This document shows, in pieces, positions 9,777-19,517 of a DNA stretch of 55,789 nucleotides; the stretch's first letter is position 1; every line of letters begins with the position of its first letter. Source of the stretch: Planctomycetota bacterium (GTDB lineage: Bacteria; Planctomycetota; Phycisphaerae; Phycisphaerales; UBA1924); assembly GCA_018968885.1 (NCBI GenBank), contig JAGWZK010000022.1, positions 1 to 55,789 of the forward strand, read 5' to 3'. The notes under the pieces were generated by a model. It made no database searches. It worked only from the letters and a program-made list of their open reading frames with translations, and was not told where the DNA came from. A program made the translations under genes and the position numbers.

Positions 9777-10820
9777 ATGAGTTCTTCACAACGAACCCTC
9801 GGAATTGGCATCGTCGGACTGGGTTTCATGGGCGCCACGCACATCAAGGCCTATCAACTTGCCCGCAAGGACGGCTTTCCCTGCAAGCTCCTCGCCGTTG
9901 CAGATGCCGATGCCGACCGCCGCGCTGGTCGCCCGCCCGCCGCCGGAAACCTCGACACTGGTGCATCTGAGGAACTGCTTTTTGATCCCTCCCAGGTTCG
10001 TGGCTACCAGACCGCCGATGAACTCTTTGCCGATGACGACATCAATCTTGTCAGTATCTGCACCTACACCGATTCGCATGTTGACTTGGCCACCAAGGCC
10101 CTGAACGCGGGCAAGCACGTTCTGCTTGAAAAGCCGGTGGCGCTGTCGGCGGATGCAATCGTGCCCCTGATCGACGTTGCGAGGAAGTCCGGCCGCCTCT
10201 GCATGCCCGCGATGTGCATGCGCTTCTGGCCGGGGTGGGAATGGCTCAAGGACGTTGTGACCAAGTCAACGTACGGCGCGCTCCGCACCGCCCGCTTTGA
10301 GCGGCTGGGTTCCGGCCCTGCATGGGCGAGTGATTTTTATCGCAACGATGCCCGCAGTGGTGGGGCGATCTTTGATCTGCACATTCACGATACAGACTTT
10401 GTCCATTGGCTCTTTGGCAAACCCGCTTCGGTCTCATCCAGCGGCAGCCGCAACCATGTGCACACGACCTTCCGCTACCACACCGGCCCGGCATCGCAGG
10501 CCCTCATCACCGCCGAAGGTGGTTGGTCCGTCGCGCCATCTGGCGGATTTCGCATGAAATACCTGCTGAACTTTGAGAAAGCCACGATTGAGTTCGATCT
10601 CAGCAAAGAGCCCACCGTGACGGTCTATCACCCCGATCGAGCTGAACCTATGTCCTTCGCATGTTTGGGCGGCTATGACATGGAGATCCGCCACCTTATT
10701 GATTGCATCGCGCACGACCGCCGCCCACGTGCTTCACTTGAGGATGCCCTTGCCGTCACGAAGACTATTGAGGCGGAGTTGCGGTCTATTCACTCCGGGA
10801 CGACGATTGCGGTGGGGTGA
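9777..10820 (+). CDS. Gfo/Idh/MocA-family oxidoreductase
   Basis: A 347-residue NAD(P)-dependent sugar or polyol dehydrogenase. The N-terminal Rossmann fold carries GIVGLGFMGATHIKAY, and the family motif EKPVA (about residues 117-121) supplies the usual Lys that contacts cofactor and substrate. The C-terminal half is an alpha/beta substrate domain containing FDLHIHDTDFVHWLFG, where the His-Asp pair fits the conserved active-site position. It has no Tat or Sec signal, so it is cytoplasmic. It is divergent from the NagB fusion across about 147 bp, which suggests shared control in amino-sugar use. Substrate unknown. Confidence 0.85.
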   Translation: MSSSQRTLGIGIVGLGFMGATHIKAYQLARKDGFPCKLLAVADADADRRAGRPPAAGNLDTGASEELLFDPSQVRGYQTADELFADDDINLVSICTYTDSHVDLATKALNAGKHVLLEKPVALSADAIVPLIDVARKSGRLCMPAMCMRFWPGWEWLKDVVTKSTYGALRTARFERLGSGPAWASDFYRNDARSGGAIFDLHIHDTDFVHWLFGKPASVSSSGSRNHVHTTFRYHTGPASQALITAEGGWSVAPSGGFRMKYLLNFEKATIEFDLSKEPTVTVYHPDRAEPMSFACLGGYDMEIRHLIDCIAHDRRPRASLEDALAVTKTIEAELRSIHSGTTIAVG

Positions 10821-10823
10821 AGG

Positions 10824-11489
10824 ATGAAGCCGCCAGTGCCCATACCGCCGCGATTGTCTCGACTCACCATCGTGTGCATAGTCCTTTTCGTGTTTCTGAC
10901 CGCGCTGCATGTTTTTGGCATGAGCCGCGTACACCTCGTGGAGTATCGCTGGCACAGAACGCTGGCTTCGTCAGCCGAGTCGGTGCCATCTGAACACGGC
11001 CTCTCCTTTAGTCTGTTCAAGACCACATTTGCACTCGCACTGCGATCTCTGAAACTCTCCAGCCATTCCGGCGTATTGACGTGCGGGTACTCAGAGTACA
11101 TCAGCTATGGCTCGGATTCGCTGAAGCTATCCCAACAATGGAGCGACCATCAAGGGTGGGCGGCTCGCCAGATCAATGATGTCACACCTGCCAACCCATT
11201 TGTGATGTCCTCGCAATCTGTCGATGGAGGCGTGCAAATTGGCGGCATCGGTGTCATCACCACGTCGCGCCAAGGTGAAACTGGCACCGCACTTCGAATC
11301 CCTATTGCGTACCTATTGATCCTGCTCCTCATCCCTCCGTTGCTCGCGTGGCGCGGCAGACGTCGCTTCGTCCACCGCCTGAACGCTGGCCAGTGCCTGC
11401 GCTGCAGCTACACCCTGGATGGCGTACCTACCTGCCCTGAGTGCGGCACTGCCGCACCGCTCCCAGTAAGTGCTACTGCTACGGGTTGA
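10824..11489 (+). CDS. Membrane protein with C-terminal zinc ribbon
   Basis: A 221-residue protein of unknown role. One transmembrane helix lies near the N-terminus (about 14-35) and a second at about 155-175 (IPIAYLLILLLIPPLLAW), followed by a cytoplasmic-looking tail with a two-knuckle zinc ribbon, CLRCSYTLDGVPTCPECG. This arrangement is common in planctomycete hypothetical proteins. It starts 4 bp after the Gfo/Idh stop, so translation is probably coupled. Its 3' end overlaps the convergent DUF2726 gene by about 80 bp if both reading frames run to their stops. Confidence 0.6.
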   Translation: MKPPVPIPPRLSRLTIVCIVLFVFLTALHVFGMSRVHLVEYRWHRTLASSAESVPSEHGLSFSLFKTTFALALRSLKLSSHSGVLTCGYSEYISYGSDSLKLSQQWSDHQGWAARQINDVTPANPFVMSSQSVDGGVQIGGIGVITTSRQGETGTALRIPIAYLLILLLIPPLLAWRGRRRFVHRLNAGQCLRCSYTLDGVPTCPECGTAAPLPVSATATG

Positions 11490-12034
11490 TTCGTGGGAGT
11501 CATCGCTGGGTGACTGGCGGCGATTGCTTGTTGGACGAGTGTGGCCAACGCTTGCCGATCGTATTGCCGGGCAGCGGGAACACGAATGAGCGGCACTCGT
11601 GCTGAAGCAAACGCGTGATTGAGAAAGTCATCACGTTTGCGTCGCCTTGTCTGCTGATGGGTTGAGTCGTCAAGTTCAATCGCCGCAACGATCTTCGTTG
11701 TATCTGCTTCGCACAACACGAAATCAACATGCTTGGCACTGATCTGATTGAATGCTTTGTAGAAACCAGATGCACCCGGTCTAACTCCCAGCAGATCCGC
11801 CACGCGGACCTTTGCCATAATGCACACGTTGGGTGATAGAGCGGCGAACAATTCGCGATAAAAGTGCAATTCGGTACTGGTAAGTAGTCTCGCGATGGGT
11901 TGATACGGCAACGGAGGCGCGGTTTGCTGAGTTGAAGTTCTGATCGAACGGGGATTACCCAGCAAATGGACTAGCAGTACAGCGATGGCGATAGCAACGG
12001 CCAACACAAAGATCAAACCGATCAGAACAACCAT
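11408..12034 (-). CDS. Membrane-anchored DUF2726 (restriction-endonuclease-like) protein
   Basis: About 208 residues from ATG 12034, chosen because it begins the N-terminal transmembrane helix (MVVLIGLIFVLAVAIAIAVL); the longer form from 12097 would run into an intergenic palindrome. The soluble part matches DUF2726: LTSTELHFYREL, then HVDFVLCEAD, then AAIELDDSTH, then RRKRDDFLNHAF, ending LIRVPAARQYD. The D...ELD pattern is that of a nuclease-like fold, often found in DNA-processing or tethered nucleases. Function is not established. The C-terminal 25 or so residues overlap the convergent zinc-ribbon gene. Confidence 0.6.
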   Translation of the reverse strand: MVVLIGLIFVLAVAIAIAVLLVHLLGNPRSIRTSTQQTAPPLPYQPIARLLTSTELHFYRELFAALSPNVCIMAKVRVADLLGVRPGASGFYKAFNQISAKHVDFVLCEADTTKIVAAIELDDSTHQQTRRRKRDDFLNHAFASARVPLIRVPAARQYDRQALATLVQQAIAASHPAMTPTNQPVAVALTGSGAAVPHSGQVGTPSRV

Positions 12035-12104
12035 GTAATGACGATAGGGCACCCATTTCGAGAGTCGGAAGCACCAGTCGCATACGCCGATTGGCAATTA
12101 GAAT

Positions 12105-12122
12105 ACGCCGACGCCTCGGCGT
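12105..12122. repeat. Intergenic perfect hairpin
   Basis: The arms ACGCCGA and TCGGCGT form a 7-bp stem with loop CGCC. The first arm is part of a 9-nt direct repeat, ATACGCCGA, also found at 12082-12090. It lies between the DUF2726 start and the aldo/keto reductase stop. No T tract follows on either strand, so it is not a standard terminator. It resembles the other variable-stem hairpins listed in this window. Confidence 0.5.
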
Positions 12123-12134
12123 TGAATCGCCTAC

Positions 12135-13169
12135 TTATCCGGCAAACACCCCTCTCATCCACCCCGCATCCGCCTGGCTCATCGGTTCATCCGTCGCCGC
12201 ACGCAGATTGCACACTGCCTGCCGCTGATTTCTGAATCCCGGAATCGCAGACAGCACCCGCTCATGGCTCAGCACCCACCGCGTCGCGGCACTACTCAGC
12301 GTCTCGATGTCGCTCACGCCCGCTCTTGCGAATCGCTTCTTCACCTCGGCCAGCTTGCTGCGCACGCCGCGAAGCGTGTCAGGATTGAAGTCCTTGCGTC
12401 CGCCCCGGTAGTCCCCCTCTTCAAACTTCGGGGGATTCTCAGGGTCAAACTTGTCGAGCAAAATGCCCTGATCCAGCGGCCCGAACGCCACAAAGCCGCA
12501 GTCGTACTGCTTCATCAGATCCTGCATCGGGCTTCCCGGCCTGATGAAGTCGTCATAACGGAAGTTGGCCTTATTTTGCAGCACTTTGGGTTTCAGAATC
12601 GGGATCGCTCGCGCGAAATCCTCGACCGTGTATGCCGATTGCCCGATCACCCGCACTTTGCCCTCTTTCACCAGCGAGTGCATCATCGCTGCCGCCTCGG
12701 GCAGGTAATCGTAATCATTTCTCAGGTTGCCGTTCTTGTCGTATCCCTGTCCGACGTAGCTGCCGTGATGAAAGTAGTAGATGTCGATGTAATCAGTCCG
12801 CAGATTTCGCAGACTCTGCTCGCACTGATTGCGAATGTGTCGCGGCTCATACGAGTGAATCGCCGTCCCTTTGAAATGCCCCACCTTGGTCGCGATCACC
12901 TGGCTCTCGCGCTTCACACCCAGCGTGCGAAACGACTCCGCCAGCGTGCGCTCTGCACGCCCGTTGCCATAGATATCCGCGTTGTCCCAGTGATTGACAC
13001 CACCATCCAGCCCCGCCTTGATCCCGGCGAGAATCTCGTCGTCGTTCACATCTGCCCAGCCGATTGATGCGCCCGTGCTGGTGTTCCAGTTGGGGCCACC
13101 CATCGTCCAGCAGCCAAAGCCGACTTCTGAAATCTGAATCTGCGTCCCGGGAATCGTGCGTGTTCTCAT
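12135..13169 (-). CDS. Aldo/keto reductase
   Basis: A 344-residue cytoplasmic NADPH-dependent oxidoreductase with a TIM barrel. The catalytic tetrad can be located: Asp and Tyr in DNADIYGNGRAE (about residues 62-70), Lys in IATKVGHF, and His in YYFHHG. The C-terminal part contains the phosphate-binding style text SHERVLSAIPGFRN used for the cofactor. Length is normal for the family. The substrate cannot be predicted. It is separated from the HhH-GPD gene by about 90 bp and shares its orientation. Confidence 0.85.
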   Translation of the reverse strand: MRTRTIPGTQIQISEVGFGCWTMGGPNWNTSTGASIGWADVNDDEILAGIKAGLDGGVNHWDNADIYGNGRAERTLAESFRTLGVKRESQVIATKVGHFKGTAIHSYEPRHIRNQCEQSLRNLRTDYIDIYYFHHGSYVGQGYDKNGNLRNDYDYLPEAAAMMHSLVKEGKVRVIGQSAYTVEDFARAIPILKPKVLQNKANFRYDDFIRPGSPMQDLMKQYDCGFVAFGPLDQGILLDKFDPENPPKFEEGDYRGGRKDFNPDTLRGVRSKLAEVKKRFARAGVSDIETLSSAATRWVLSHERVLSAIPGFRNQRQAVCNLRAATDEPMSQADAGWMRGVFAG

Positions 13170-13259
13170 GTCTGTTCCGATGCCGCGGCTTTGATGTCAG
13201 TCACAAGTCGGTCACACGTTGGTCACGTTGCTGTCACCAAAGCCATGCACGAGTGGAGT

Positions 13260-14048
13260 TTACTTCTCAACGGCTTTCTTGCTGGGCTTGGACTTCTTGT
13301 CCTGTAGTGGTTTGCCACGCTCGGCATTGCCCTTTGCCACCTTTTTGGCCTTGGAGGGTTTCCGCCCCTCGCCGTCCTGCTTGCTCGCGCCGCTGGCATC
13401 TTGCTCGGCCTTTGCCGTTGCGCTGGTGTCAGACCAGTGCTGCAAAAGATCAACCAACCCTTCGCTCTCGGCCACGGGAACGTGATGCTCCAACCAGCGC
13501 CCGGCCTCGGCCGCCGACAGTGCTGGTTCGACCACCTTTTCCTGCGTCAACAGCCGCAGCAAGCGATCATCCACGGGAAAGGCGTGAACACCCATAGATA
13601 CCGCAGCCACTCGCGCTGCGGCAAATGGTGGCATGCCTTCCAGCGAATCCAGATACGTCCGCGCATCTCGCTTGCTCGCCGCCGTCACGCGACTCATCGC
13701 CAGGCCATTTTCTCGCTTGAAAACATCAAAAAGCACCGCGCGGAGTCGCGAAGCACGCTCCAATGCCTTTGGGTATCGCTCGCCGAGCGCTGCACCGATT
13801 TCATCAGGCATCGCCACACGCAGGTGATTCACATCCAGAAAAGTCTCGGTCAACTTGCGAAACGCGCTCCGGGCATTGGAACTCGTGGTCTCCCACAACA
13901 GCAGCGAATACATCACCTCGCGCACCACGGGATCGGCGTCTTCAAAGCCAAAGTCCGGCGCGCGGTTTGCCACTGTCGCGGCAGTGTGCTGCGCCCGTAA
14001 TCGCTTGAGTAACGACGCAAGCTTCTTATTCTCGGCAGAGCCGGTCAT
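13260..14048 (-). CDS. HhH-GPD (endonuclease III-like) protein with lysine-rich tail
   Basis: A 262-residue protein. Residues of about 20-205 resemble the helix-hairpin-helix glycosylase fold: an EVMYSLLLWETTSSNARSAF helix region, then YLDSLEGMPPFAAARVAAV in the hairpin position, then FPVDDRLLRLL in the place of the catalytic VDTHV loop. The Asp is kept, but the hairpin Lys of true Nth (LPGVGxKTA) is absent and there is no four-Cys iron-sulfur loop. The last 50 or so residues are a disordered Lys/Ser/Ala-rich tail. It overlaps rbfA by 4 nt (ATGA), so it belongs to the translation operon. It may be a DNA- or RNA-binding relative, not an active glycosylase. Confidence 0.55.
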   Translation of the reverse strand: MTGSAENKKLASLLKRLRAQHTAATVANRAPDFGFEDADPVVREVMYSLLLWETTSSNARSAFRKLTETFLDVNHLRVAMPDEIGAALGERYPKALERASRLRAVLFDVFKRENGLAMSRVTAASKRDARTYLDSLEGMPPFAAARVAAVSMGVHAFPVDDRLLRLLTQEKVVEPALSAAEAGRWLEHHVPVAESEGLVDLLQHWSDTSATAKAEQDASGASKQDGEGRKPSKAKKVAKGNAERGKPLQDKKSKPSKKAVEK

Positions 14049-14437
14049 GACTCATCTCCCTGACTCGGCTCGCTTGCCTTGCGCTCCTTCTCGGCTCGCT
14101 CTGCCGCGACCTTGCCCAGTGCCTGCGCCAGACCCAGTTGCTTCTTGAGTGAATCATCTAAGCGGAAACGGAGAAACGGAAGCCGACGCACGCGGACCAA
14201 TTCGCCCGCTTCACGCCGAATGTGACCTGACGCTGCGGTAAGCCCTTCGACAACTTCGTTACCCTTTTCTGCCGGCAGCACCGACACGCCAATCGTCGCT
14301 TCTGACAAATCATCCGCGACTGTCGCGCCTGTGATCGTGACCAGCCCCGACACGCGCGGATCGTTCACACCCCGCACCAGCACTTCGCGCACGGCATCGG
14401 CAATCGCGCTGGCCATCTGTTCATTTCGCCTGCTCAT
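14045..14437 (-). CDS. rbfA: Ribosome-binding factor A
   Basis: A 130-residue 30S maturation factor with a type II KH-like fold. It shows the usual start (RRNEQMASAIADAVREVL), the DPRVSGLVTITGATVADDLSEA core, and the C-terminal segment LPFLRFRLDDSLK. Length is normal. It sits in the classic order nusA-infB-DUF503-rbfA and overlaps both neighbours by 4 nt, so translation is coupled. Confidence 0.92.
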   Translation of the reverse strand: MSRRNEQMASAIADAVREVLVRGVNDPRVSGLVTITGATVADDLSEATIGVSVLPAEKGNEVVEGLTAASGHIRREAGELVRVRRLPFLRFRLDDSLKKQLGLAQALGKVAAERAEKERKASEPSQGDES

Positions 14438-14889
14438 CGGCCTCCTCCCTGTGAGTCGGAGGAATTCAGCTCCGTCATCGCTGACTCGGCCCGTGTGGCC
14501 ATTTCTGTCAGCATCTGCTTCATCGCCTCATCGGCGGTAGGAGCGAGGCCATCCTGCTCCGCATCATCTTCAATCCGGTGCCCGCGCTGCACTTCTCCGG
14601 CGTGACCACGAAGAATCTCACGCGTCACATCACCCAGCTCTGCATCGTGCAAGGCACGCAGCTTCAAGGTGATGTTGCTCAAGACATCGCCGATGTACTT
14701 GGCATCACTCCCCACAATCGCCAGCCCCAGCACCGCCACACGCGGATTCTCCTGCCGATCCACCTCGGCCACGGAAACCTGATGCTCCCTGTGCAGTCTG
14801 TCCTTGACCGACATCACCACGCGGCGTTTGTCTTTCAAAGACTCCGCGTGGTGAATGATCAATTCAAACTGAAGAATGCCGACGATCAT
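14434..14889 (-). CDS. DUF503 (YlxP-like) protein
   Basis: A 151-residue small protein of the DUF503/YlxP family, recognised from the start MIVGILQFELIIHHAESLKD followed by KRRVVMSVKDRLHREHQVSVAEVD and the VAVLGLAIVGSD strand. The family occurs between infB and rbfA in many bacteria and is thought to assist ribosome assembly, though its role is not proven. The C-terminus carries about 50 extra residues beyond the usual 95, rich in Glu, Met and Ser. It overlaps rbfA by 4 nt. Confidence 0.85.
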   Translation of the reverse strand: MIVGILQFELIIHHAESLKDKRRVVMSVKDRLHREHQVSVAEVDRQENPRVAVLGLAIVGSDAKYIGDVLSNITLKLRALHDAELGDVTREILRGHAGEVQRGHRIEDDAEQDGLAPTADEAMKQMLTEMATRAESAMTELNSSDSQGGGR

Positions 14890-14940
14890 GCGTTCATCCG
14901 TTCCGCTGCAAACCCAAGGCGAGTGTCACTCCCGCTCGAA

Positions 14941-17900
14941 TCACAGCGAACGCTTCACCTCGACCTTTCGGTAGCACTCCAGCACGTCGCCCTGCTTGAT
15001 GTCGTCGTAGCCGACGATCTTCATGCCGCATTCCATGCCCGAGCGAACTTCCTTGGCATCGTCCTTGAAACGCTTGAGCTGTTCCAGCACGCGATCGTGC
15101 TCGATGACCACGCCATCACGAGTGACGCGGATGAGCGCGTCGCGCTGCACCGTGCCGTCGGTGATGTAGCAGCCCGCGATCGAACCCACGCGGCTGACCT
15201 TGAAGACCTGACGCACTTCGGCGTGACCCAGCACTTCCTCGCGCAGGTCGGGCTTGAGCATGCCCTCCGCCGCCTTCTTCAGGTCGTCCACGATGTCGTA
15301 GATGACCTGATAGGTGCGGATTTCCACGCCCTTGCTCTCCGCCACGGTGCGGGCCTTGCCCGACGGAATGACGTTGAAGCCGATGATGATGGCCTGCGAT
15401 GCCGCTGCCAGACTGACATCGTTCTCGGTGATGCCGCCGATCGCAGAGTGCAGCACGCGCACCTTGATCTCGTCGGTCGAAACCTTTTCGCACTGGGCCT
15501 TGAGCACATCGACCGTGCCCTGCAGGTCGGCCTTGAGCACCACCAGAATTTCCTTGATGTCTTTGTCGGCGATCTGCGTGAAGACGTTGTCCAGCGTGAC
15601 CTTCGGAGCCGCCAGTGCCGCTTCGCGTTCGCGACGCTGACGATTCTCCGCCGCTTCCTGGGCCTTGCGCAGCGAATCGACGACAAAGAACTTGTCACCC
15701 GCATCGGGAATGGCATTCAGACCCGACACCTGCACTGGCCACGGCGGAGTGACATCCTTGAACTTCTGACCCCGATCATCAGTGATGTCGCGGACGCGCC
15801 CGAAGGCACGACCCATCACCACATAATCACCGACGCGCAAGTGACCCTGCTGAACCAGAACGTTGGCCACCGGGCCGCGGCCCTCTTCCATGCGTGCCTC
15901 AATCACCGTGCCGCGGGCGTGGCCAGCAAAGTCGGCCTTGAGTTCCAGAATCGTCGCCTGCAGGTCGAGCGTCTCCAGCAATTCCGGAATGCCCTTGCCC
16001 GTCGTTGCCGACACTCGGATCACTTCTGTATCGCCACCCCATTCCTGAGGATTGACACCCGCCGCAGCCAATTGGCCCAGCGTTTTCTGAATCGCCGCCT
16101 CGGTCGCATCCGGACGATCGATCTTGTTGAGTGCCACCACCAGCGGGACCTTGGCCGCCTTGGCGTGGTTGATGCTCTCGATAGTCTGGGGCATCACGCC
16201 TTCGGGAGCCGAAACCACCAGCACCACCACATCGGTCACCGTCGCACCGCGAGCACGCATGCTCGTGAATGCCTCGTGGCCCGGCGTATCGAAGAAGACG
16301 ACTTCCTTATCTTCGCCGTTCACGTTCAGACTGACGCGGAACGCGCTGGTCTTCTGCGTGATGCCACCCGCCTCGCCCGCAGCCACGTTGGCATTGCGGA
16401 TCTTGTCCAGCAAGCTCGTCTTGCCATGGTCGACGTGGCCGAGAATCGTGACCACCGGCCCGCGCGGCTGAAGGTCTTTGGCTTCGCGACCGCCGAACTC
16501 GACGCTCACGGCCTCTTCCGCTGTCTTCTTCTCCACCACGCGAAGATCGATTTCAAAATCGATCATGATTTCCTGCGCCTTGGCCGCATCCAGACCAGAG
16601 TTGATCGTCACGATCACGCCCTGCAAAAAGAGCTTCTTGACGATCTCCGCACCCTTCACACCCGTGGCCGCCGACAAATCCTTGATCGTGAAAGGGGTCG
16701 AGATTTCGACAATCTGCTCACCCGTATCCAGATGCGTCTGACCACCCGCCGTGCCCGGACGCTTGGCATCCTGGCGACGCTTCTTGAGCAATCCACCAGA
16801 ACGAATCAGGCGAGCTTCACGCTCGATCAGGTCCTGTTCGCTAAAGACATTGCCACCACCCACCCAATCATCCGCCGATGCACGCCGACGCTCAGGCACG
16901 CCAGCACCCGTCGAACGCTTTCCCGCAGTACCGCCACCACCGGCATTCCGCCGCGGACTGCGGCCGCGATCATCATCGCCACCTCCGCCAAATCCGGATG
17001 CCGAGCGACCCGGTCCGGCCGGGCGAGTACCCGAACCACCACCCTGACCACCCATGGGTGGGCCGACGCGGCGTGGCCGCGGCGCTTCAACTGGCTCTGG
17101 TGCTTCAATGCGGACGACCTTGGGGCCTGACAATTTCACTGGTGCGCGATTCTCAAGCTTCGGACCCGCCGGAGTGACTGCAGTCGGGCGCTTGGGAACA
17201 TTCTGCTGCCCAACCGGTCCTGGCCGGTTAGGAGCGACCATGCCACCACCCGCACCACCAGTTCCCGAGGCACTGGCTGAGCCACCAGCCCCGCCCGGGC
17301 GATGCGTCGCAACTCCTGCTCCGCCTCCGTCGTGACGGGTCGCGGCAGTGGGGGCGCTTCCAGCGTGAACATCCGTCGTTCCGTGAGGTGCGCCTGCGGC
17401 AGGAGCCGAGGGTTGGGTCGCCGGCGTCGCCGTGGTTGCTGCGGCTTTCGCCATGGCTTCGGGCTTCAACGGCGGAGCTGTCGTCGCATGCGCCGCCACC
17501 GTGGGAGCGATCGGCGTCGTCGGCTTCACCGGTGTTGCCTTGGCGTGGGTCTCGCTCGGGTCGCTCAGCACCACCGGCCTTTCCACCGGTGGCGTTGTAA
17601 ACGCTGGCTTCGACGGCAACGGAGGCGTCACGATTGATGCTGGCTTGGCGGCCTTCACCTCTTTGACGATCACTTCGTCTTTGGCCGCTGACTCCGGCGG
17701 TGCTGCAACCACAGCGACACCGGCCCCGCCTTCGGATGCCTCGCCGCCATCGGCCTTCTTGCCCTTGGCTTTGGATTTGGACTTGCTCTCAGTCGTTTTT
17801 TCCGAAACGATCTCGCCCGCCGCGTGCCATTCGCGGATCGTCGCCACCAGGCCCGCCTTCAGCGCGGATGCGTGCGTCTTGACCGTCTCCTCCCCGATTC

Positions 17901-17973
17901 CTTCAGCGCGCAGCTTCTGGATAATCGCTTTGGATTCGACATTCAACTCTTTGGCAAGATCGCTGACTTTCAT
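14941..17973 (-). CDS. infB: Translation initiation factor IF-2
   Basis: A 1010-residue GTPase that brings initiator tRNA to the 30S subunit. Residues 1-50 form the IF2_N domain ([19 protein letters not shown]). A long Ala/Pro/Gly-rich linker of about 300 residues follows. A second IF2_N-like segment ([20 protein letters not shown]) precedes the G domain with G1 GHVDHGKT near residue 510, G3 DTPGH and G4 NKID. Domains II, III and the C-terminal tRNA-binding domain complete the protein. The linker is long but within the range for planctomycetes. It lies 91 bp downstream of nusA and 51 bp upstream of the DUF503 gene. Confidence 0.96.
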   Translation of the reverse strand: MKVSDLAKELNVESKAIIQKLRAEGIGEETVKTHASALKAGLVATIREWHAAGEIVSEKTTESKSKSKAKGKKADGGEASEGGAGVAVVAAPPESAAKDEVIVKEVKAAKPASIVTPPLPSKPAFTTPPVERPVVLSDPSETHAKATPVKPTTPIAPTVAAHATTAPPLKPEAMAKAAATTATPATQPSAPAAGAPHGTTDVHAGSAPTAATRHDGGGAGVATHRPGGAGGSASASGTGGAGGGMVAPNRPGPVGQQNVPKRPTAVTPAGPKLENRAPVKLSGPKVVRIEAPEPVEAPRPRRVGPPMGGQGGGSGTRPAGPGRSASGFGGGGDDDRGRSPRRNAGGGGTAGKRSTGAGVPERRRASADDWVGGGNVFSEQDLIEREARLIRSGGLLKKRRQDAKRPGTAGGQTHLDTGEQIVEISTPFTIKDLSAATGVKGAEIVKKLFLQGVIVTINSGLDAAKAQEIMIDFEIDLRVVEKKTAEEAVSVEFGGREAKDLQPRGPVVTILGHVDHGKTSLLDKIRNANVAAGEAGGITQKTSAFRVSLNVNGEDKEVVFFDTPGHEAFTSMRARGATVTDVVVLVVSAPEGVMPQTIESINHAKAAKVPLVVALNKIDRPDATEAAIQKTLGQLAAAGVNPQEWGGDTEVIRVSATTGKGIPELLETLDLQATILELKADFAGHARGTVIEARMEEGRGPVANVLVQQGHLRVGDYVVMGRAFGRVRDITDDRGQKFKDVTPPWPVQVSGLNAIPDAGDKFFVVDSLRKAQEAAENRQRREREAALAAPKVTLDNVFTQIADKDIKEILVVLKADLQGTVDVLKAQCEKVSTDEIKVRVLHSAIGGITENDVSLAAASQAIIIGFNVIPSGKARTVAESKGVEIRTYQVIYDIVDDLKKAAEGMLKPDLREEVLGHAEVRQVFKVSRVGSIAGCYITDGTVQRDALIRVTRDGVVIEHDRVLEQLKRFKDDAKEVRSGMECGMKIVGYDDIKQGDVLECYRKVEVKRSL

Positions 17974-18064
17974 ACTGTGATTTCACGCTCTCAAAAGACC
18001 ATCGACTCTCAAACACACGTCTACGCACTCACACACAAATGCTCAACCAAGCCCCTGAACAGAT

Positions 18065-19381
18065 TCAGGAGTTCCCCGCGCCACCCCGTCCCAGAATCGC
18101 ATTCGCCGCTTCATCACCCGCCGAGGCACTTTCGCCCCCCAGCAGCTTCTGTGCCGCGTCCGCCTGCTCCTTCATCTGACGTTCCTTCTCTTCCTTGGCC
18201 TTCTGCTGCTCTTCAGCAACCACCTTGGCCTTGGTCGAGGCGATCTCGACCATCCGCGCCGCCGCGGCCTGATCGATCTCCAGTTCCGTCATCAGCACCT
18301 CAGCGCCCACTTCCTCAATGTCAAAGACACTGACCATGCCGAGTGCTGCCAGCTTGTCCACGTGCTTCTCGTCAATCCCTTCAACACTGAGCATCGTCTG
18401 CGACAGCGTCTCCAGGCCTTTGTTGAATTCCTCCGGAGTCAGAATGTCCACGTCCCAACCGGTCAGGCGAGCAGCCAGGCGCACGTTCTGGCCGCGCTTG
18501 CCGATCGCCAGCGACAACTGGTCGTCGCGCACCACCACGGTGGCGCGGCCCAGTTCAAAGCACAAGGAGATTTCAGAGACTTCTGCCGGCTTCAGGGCAT
18601 TCTGAATCAGGATCTGGCTCGATTCGTTATAGCGGACGATGTCGATCTTCTCGCCGTTCAATTCATCAACGATGTTCTTGATGCGGCTGCCACGCACACC
18701 CACGCACGCGCCGACGGCATCGACCTTGCTGTCCACGCTGGCCACCGCGATCTTGGTGCGATAGCCGGCCTCGCGGGCCATTCCCTTGATCTCGATGATC
18801 TTCTCAGCCACTTCTGGCACTTCGACCTCAAACAAACGCTTGATGAAATCCGGGTGCGATCGCGACACGTGCACCTCGACCTTGCTTCCCGCTTCCTTCA
18901 CATCCAGCACCAGGCAGCGCACGCGATCACCCGGTTCAAATTGCTCGCCGGGAATCTGCTCACTCTTGCGCATGTACGCTTCGGCACGTTCCACCTGCAC
19001 CACAAGCGTGCCACCCTCGTAACGCTGCGCTATTCCCGTCACGATCTCGTTGAGTTTGCGCCCAAACTCTTCCTTGATCGTCGCCCGTTCATCATCGCGG
19101 AACTTCTGAATCATCACCTGCTTGAACGTCTGTGCCGCAATGCGCCCAAAGGCCGCAGGGGGCATCTCCAGTGCCTCACCGTGACGCGTCAAAGTCATCG
19201 TGCCCATCACCGGATCGATCTTGCATGCAAACTCTTCGGTATCCAACGTGTTGAAATACTTGCGAGCGGCCGACACCATCGCCAGTTCCAGGTCGCGAAT
19301 CAAAAGACCGCGATCCACATTGCGATCACGGGAGATTCCATCAAGCAGACGAAGCATTTCAGCGCTATTCATATTGTCCAT
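18065..19381 (-). CDS. nusA: Transcription termination/antitermination factor NusA
   Basis: A 438-residue RNA-polymerase-associated factor. The N-terminal domain (about 1-130) is followed by an S1 domain ([20 protein letters not shown], then [14 protein letters not shown]), tandem KH domains ([20 protein letters not shown], then [20 protein letters not shown]), and one helix-hairpin-helix acidic repeat ([20 protein letters not shown]). RimP and YlxR, which usually flank nusA and infB, are absent here. The 5' region of about 350 nt holds a promoter, a palindrome and an intrinsic-terminator-like hairpin, so attenuation is plausible. Confidence 0.95.
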   Translation of the reverse strand: MDNMNSAEMLRLLDGISRDRNVDRGLLIRDLELAMVSAARKYFNTLDTEEFACKIDPVMGTMTLTRHGEALEMPPAAFGRIAAQTFKQVMIQKFRDDERATIKEEFGRKLNEIVTGIAQRYEGGTLVVQVERAEAYMRKSEQIPGEQFEPGDRVRCLVLDVKEAGSKVEVHVSRSHPDFIKRLFEVEVPEVAEKIIEIKGMAREAGYRTKIAVASVDSKVDAVGACVGVRGSRIKNIVDELNGEKIDIVRYNESSQILIQNALKPAEVSEISLCFELGRATVVVRDDQLSLAIGKRGQNVRLAARLTGWDVDILTPEEFNKGLETLSQTMLSVEGIDEKHVDKLAALGMVSVFDIEEVGAEVLMTELEIDQAAAARMVEIASTKAKVVAEEQQKAKEEKERQMKEQADAAQKLLGGESASAGDEAANAILGRGGAGNS

Positions 19382-19420
19382 CCTCTTTCTTCAGATTGTC
19401 TCGTTCAGATTGTCAAGGCC

Positions 19421-19470
19421 GGTCGTCAACCCAGGTTGTCTGGCCAGTCGTCTTGCCAGTCGTCTGGCCA
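19421..19470. repeat. Tandem 12-13-mer repeat in the nusA leader
   Basis: Four imperfect units follow each other: GGTCGTCAACCCA, GGTTGTCTGGCCA, GTCGTCTTGCCA and GTCGTCTGGCCA. They lie about 40-90 nt upstream of the nusA start codon, between the terminator-like hairpin and the gene. No coding frame through the repeat is convincing. Repeated TGGCCA palindromes could allow alternative RNA pairings in the leader. Confidence 0.6.
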
Positions 19471-19485
19471 AGTCCGCTCGAACCC

Positions 19486-19517
19486 AAAAACAAACAAGCC
19501 ACGGTGGTTGCCGTGGC
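19486..19517 (-). terminator. Intrinsic terminator or attenuator upstream of nusA
   Basis: On the minus strand the arms GCCACGG and CCGTGGC form a perfect 7-bp stem with a 6-nt loop, followed by the T-rich run TTGTTTGTTTTT. It lies about 105 nt upstream of the nusA ATG and over 300 nt beyond the fliM stop. Because the only good promoter seen for nusA (19737-19765) lies upstream of it, transcripts would have to read through, which suggests attenuation. It could instead end a short RNA. Confidence 0.6.

Noticed and set aside
12061..12134. Coding extension of the DUF2726 protein upstream of ATG 12034
   Set aside because: The extra residues precede a clear N-terminal membrane helix and are not typical; the segment holds a direct repeat and a hairpin instead.
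14578..17130. 850-codon open frame opposite infB
   Set aside because: It is antisense to the unmistakable IF-2 gene; the product is His/Arg/Leu-rich with no fold or motif, as expected for the complement of a GC-rich gene.
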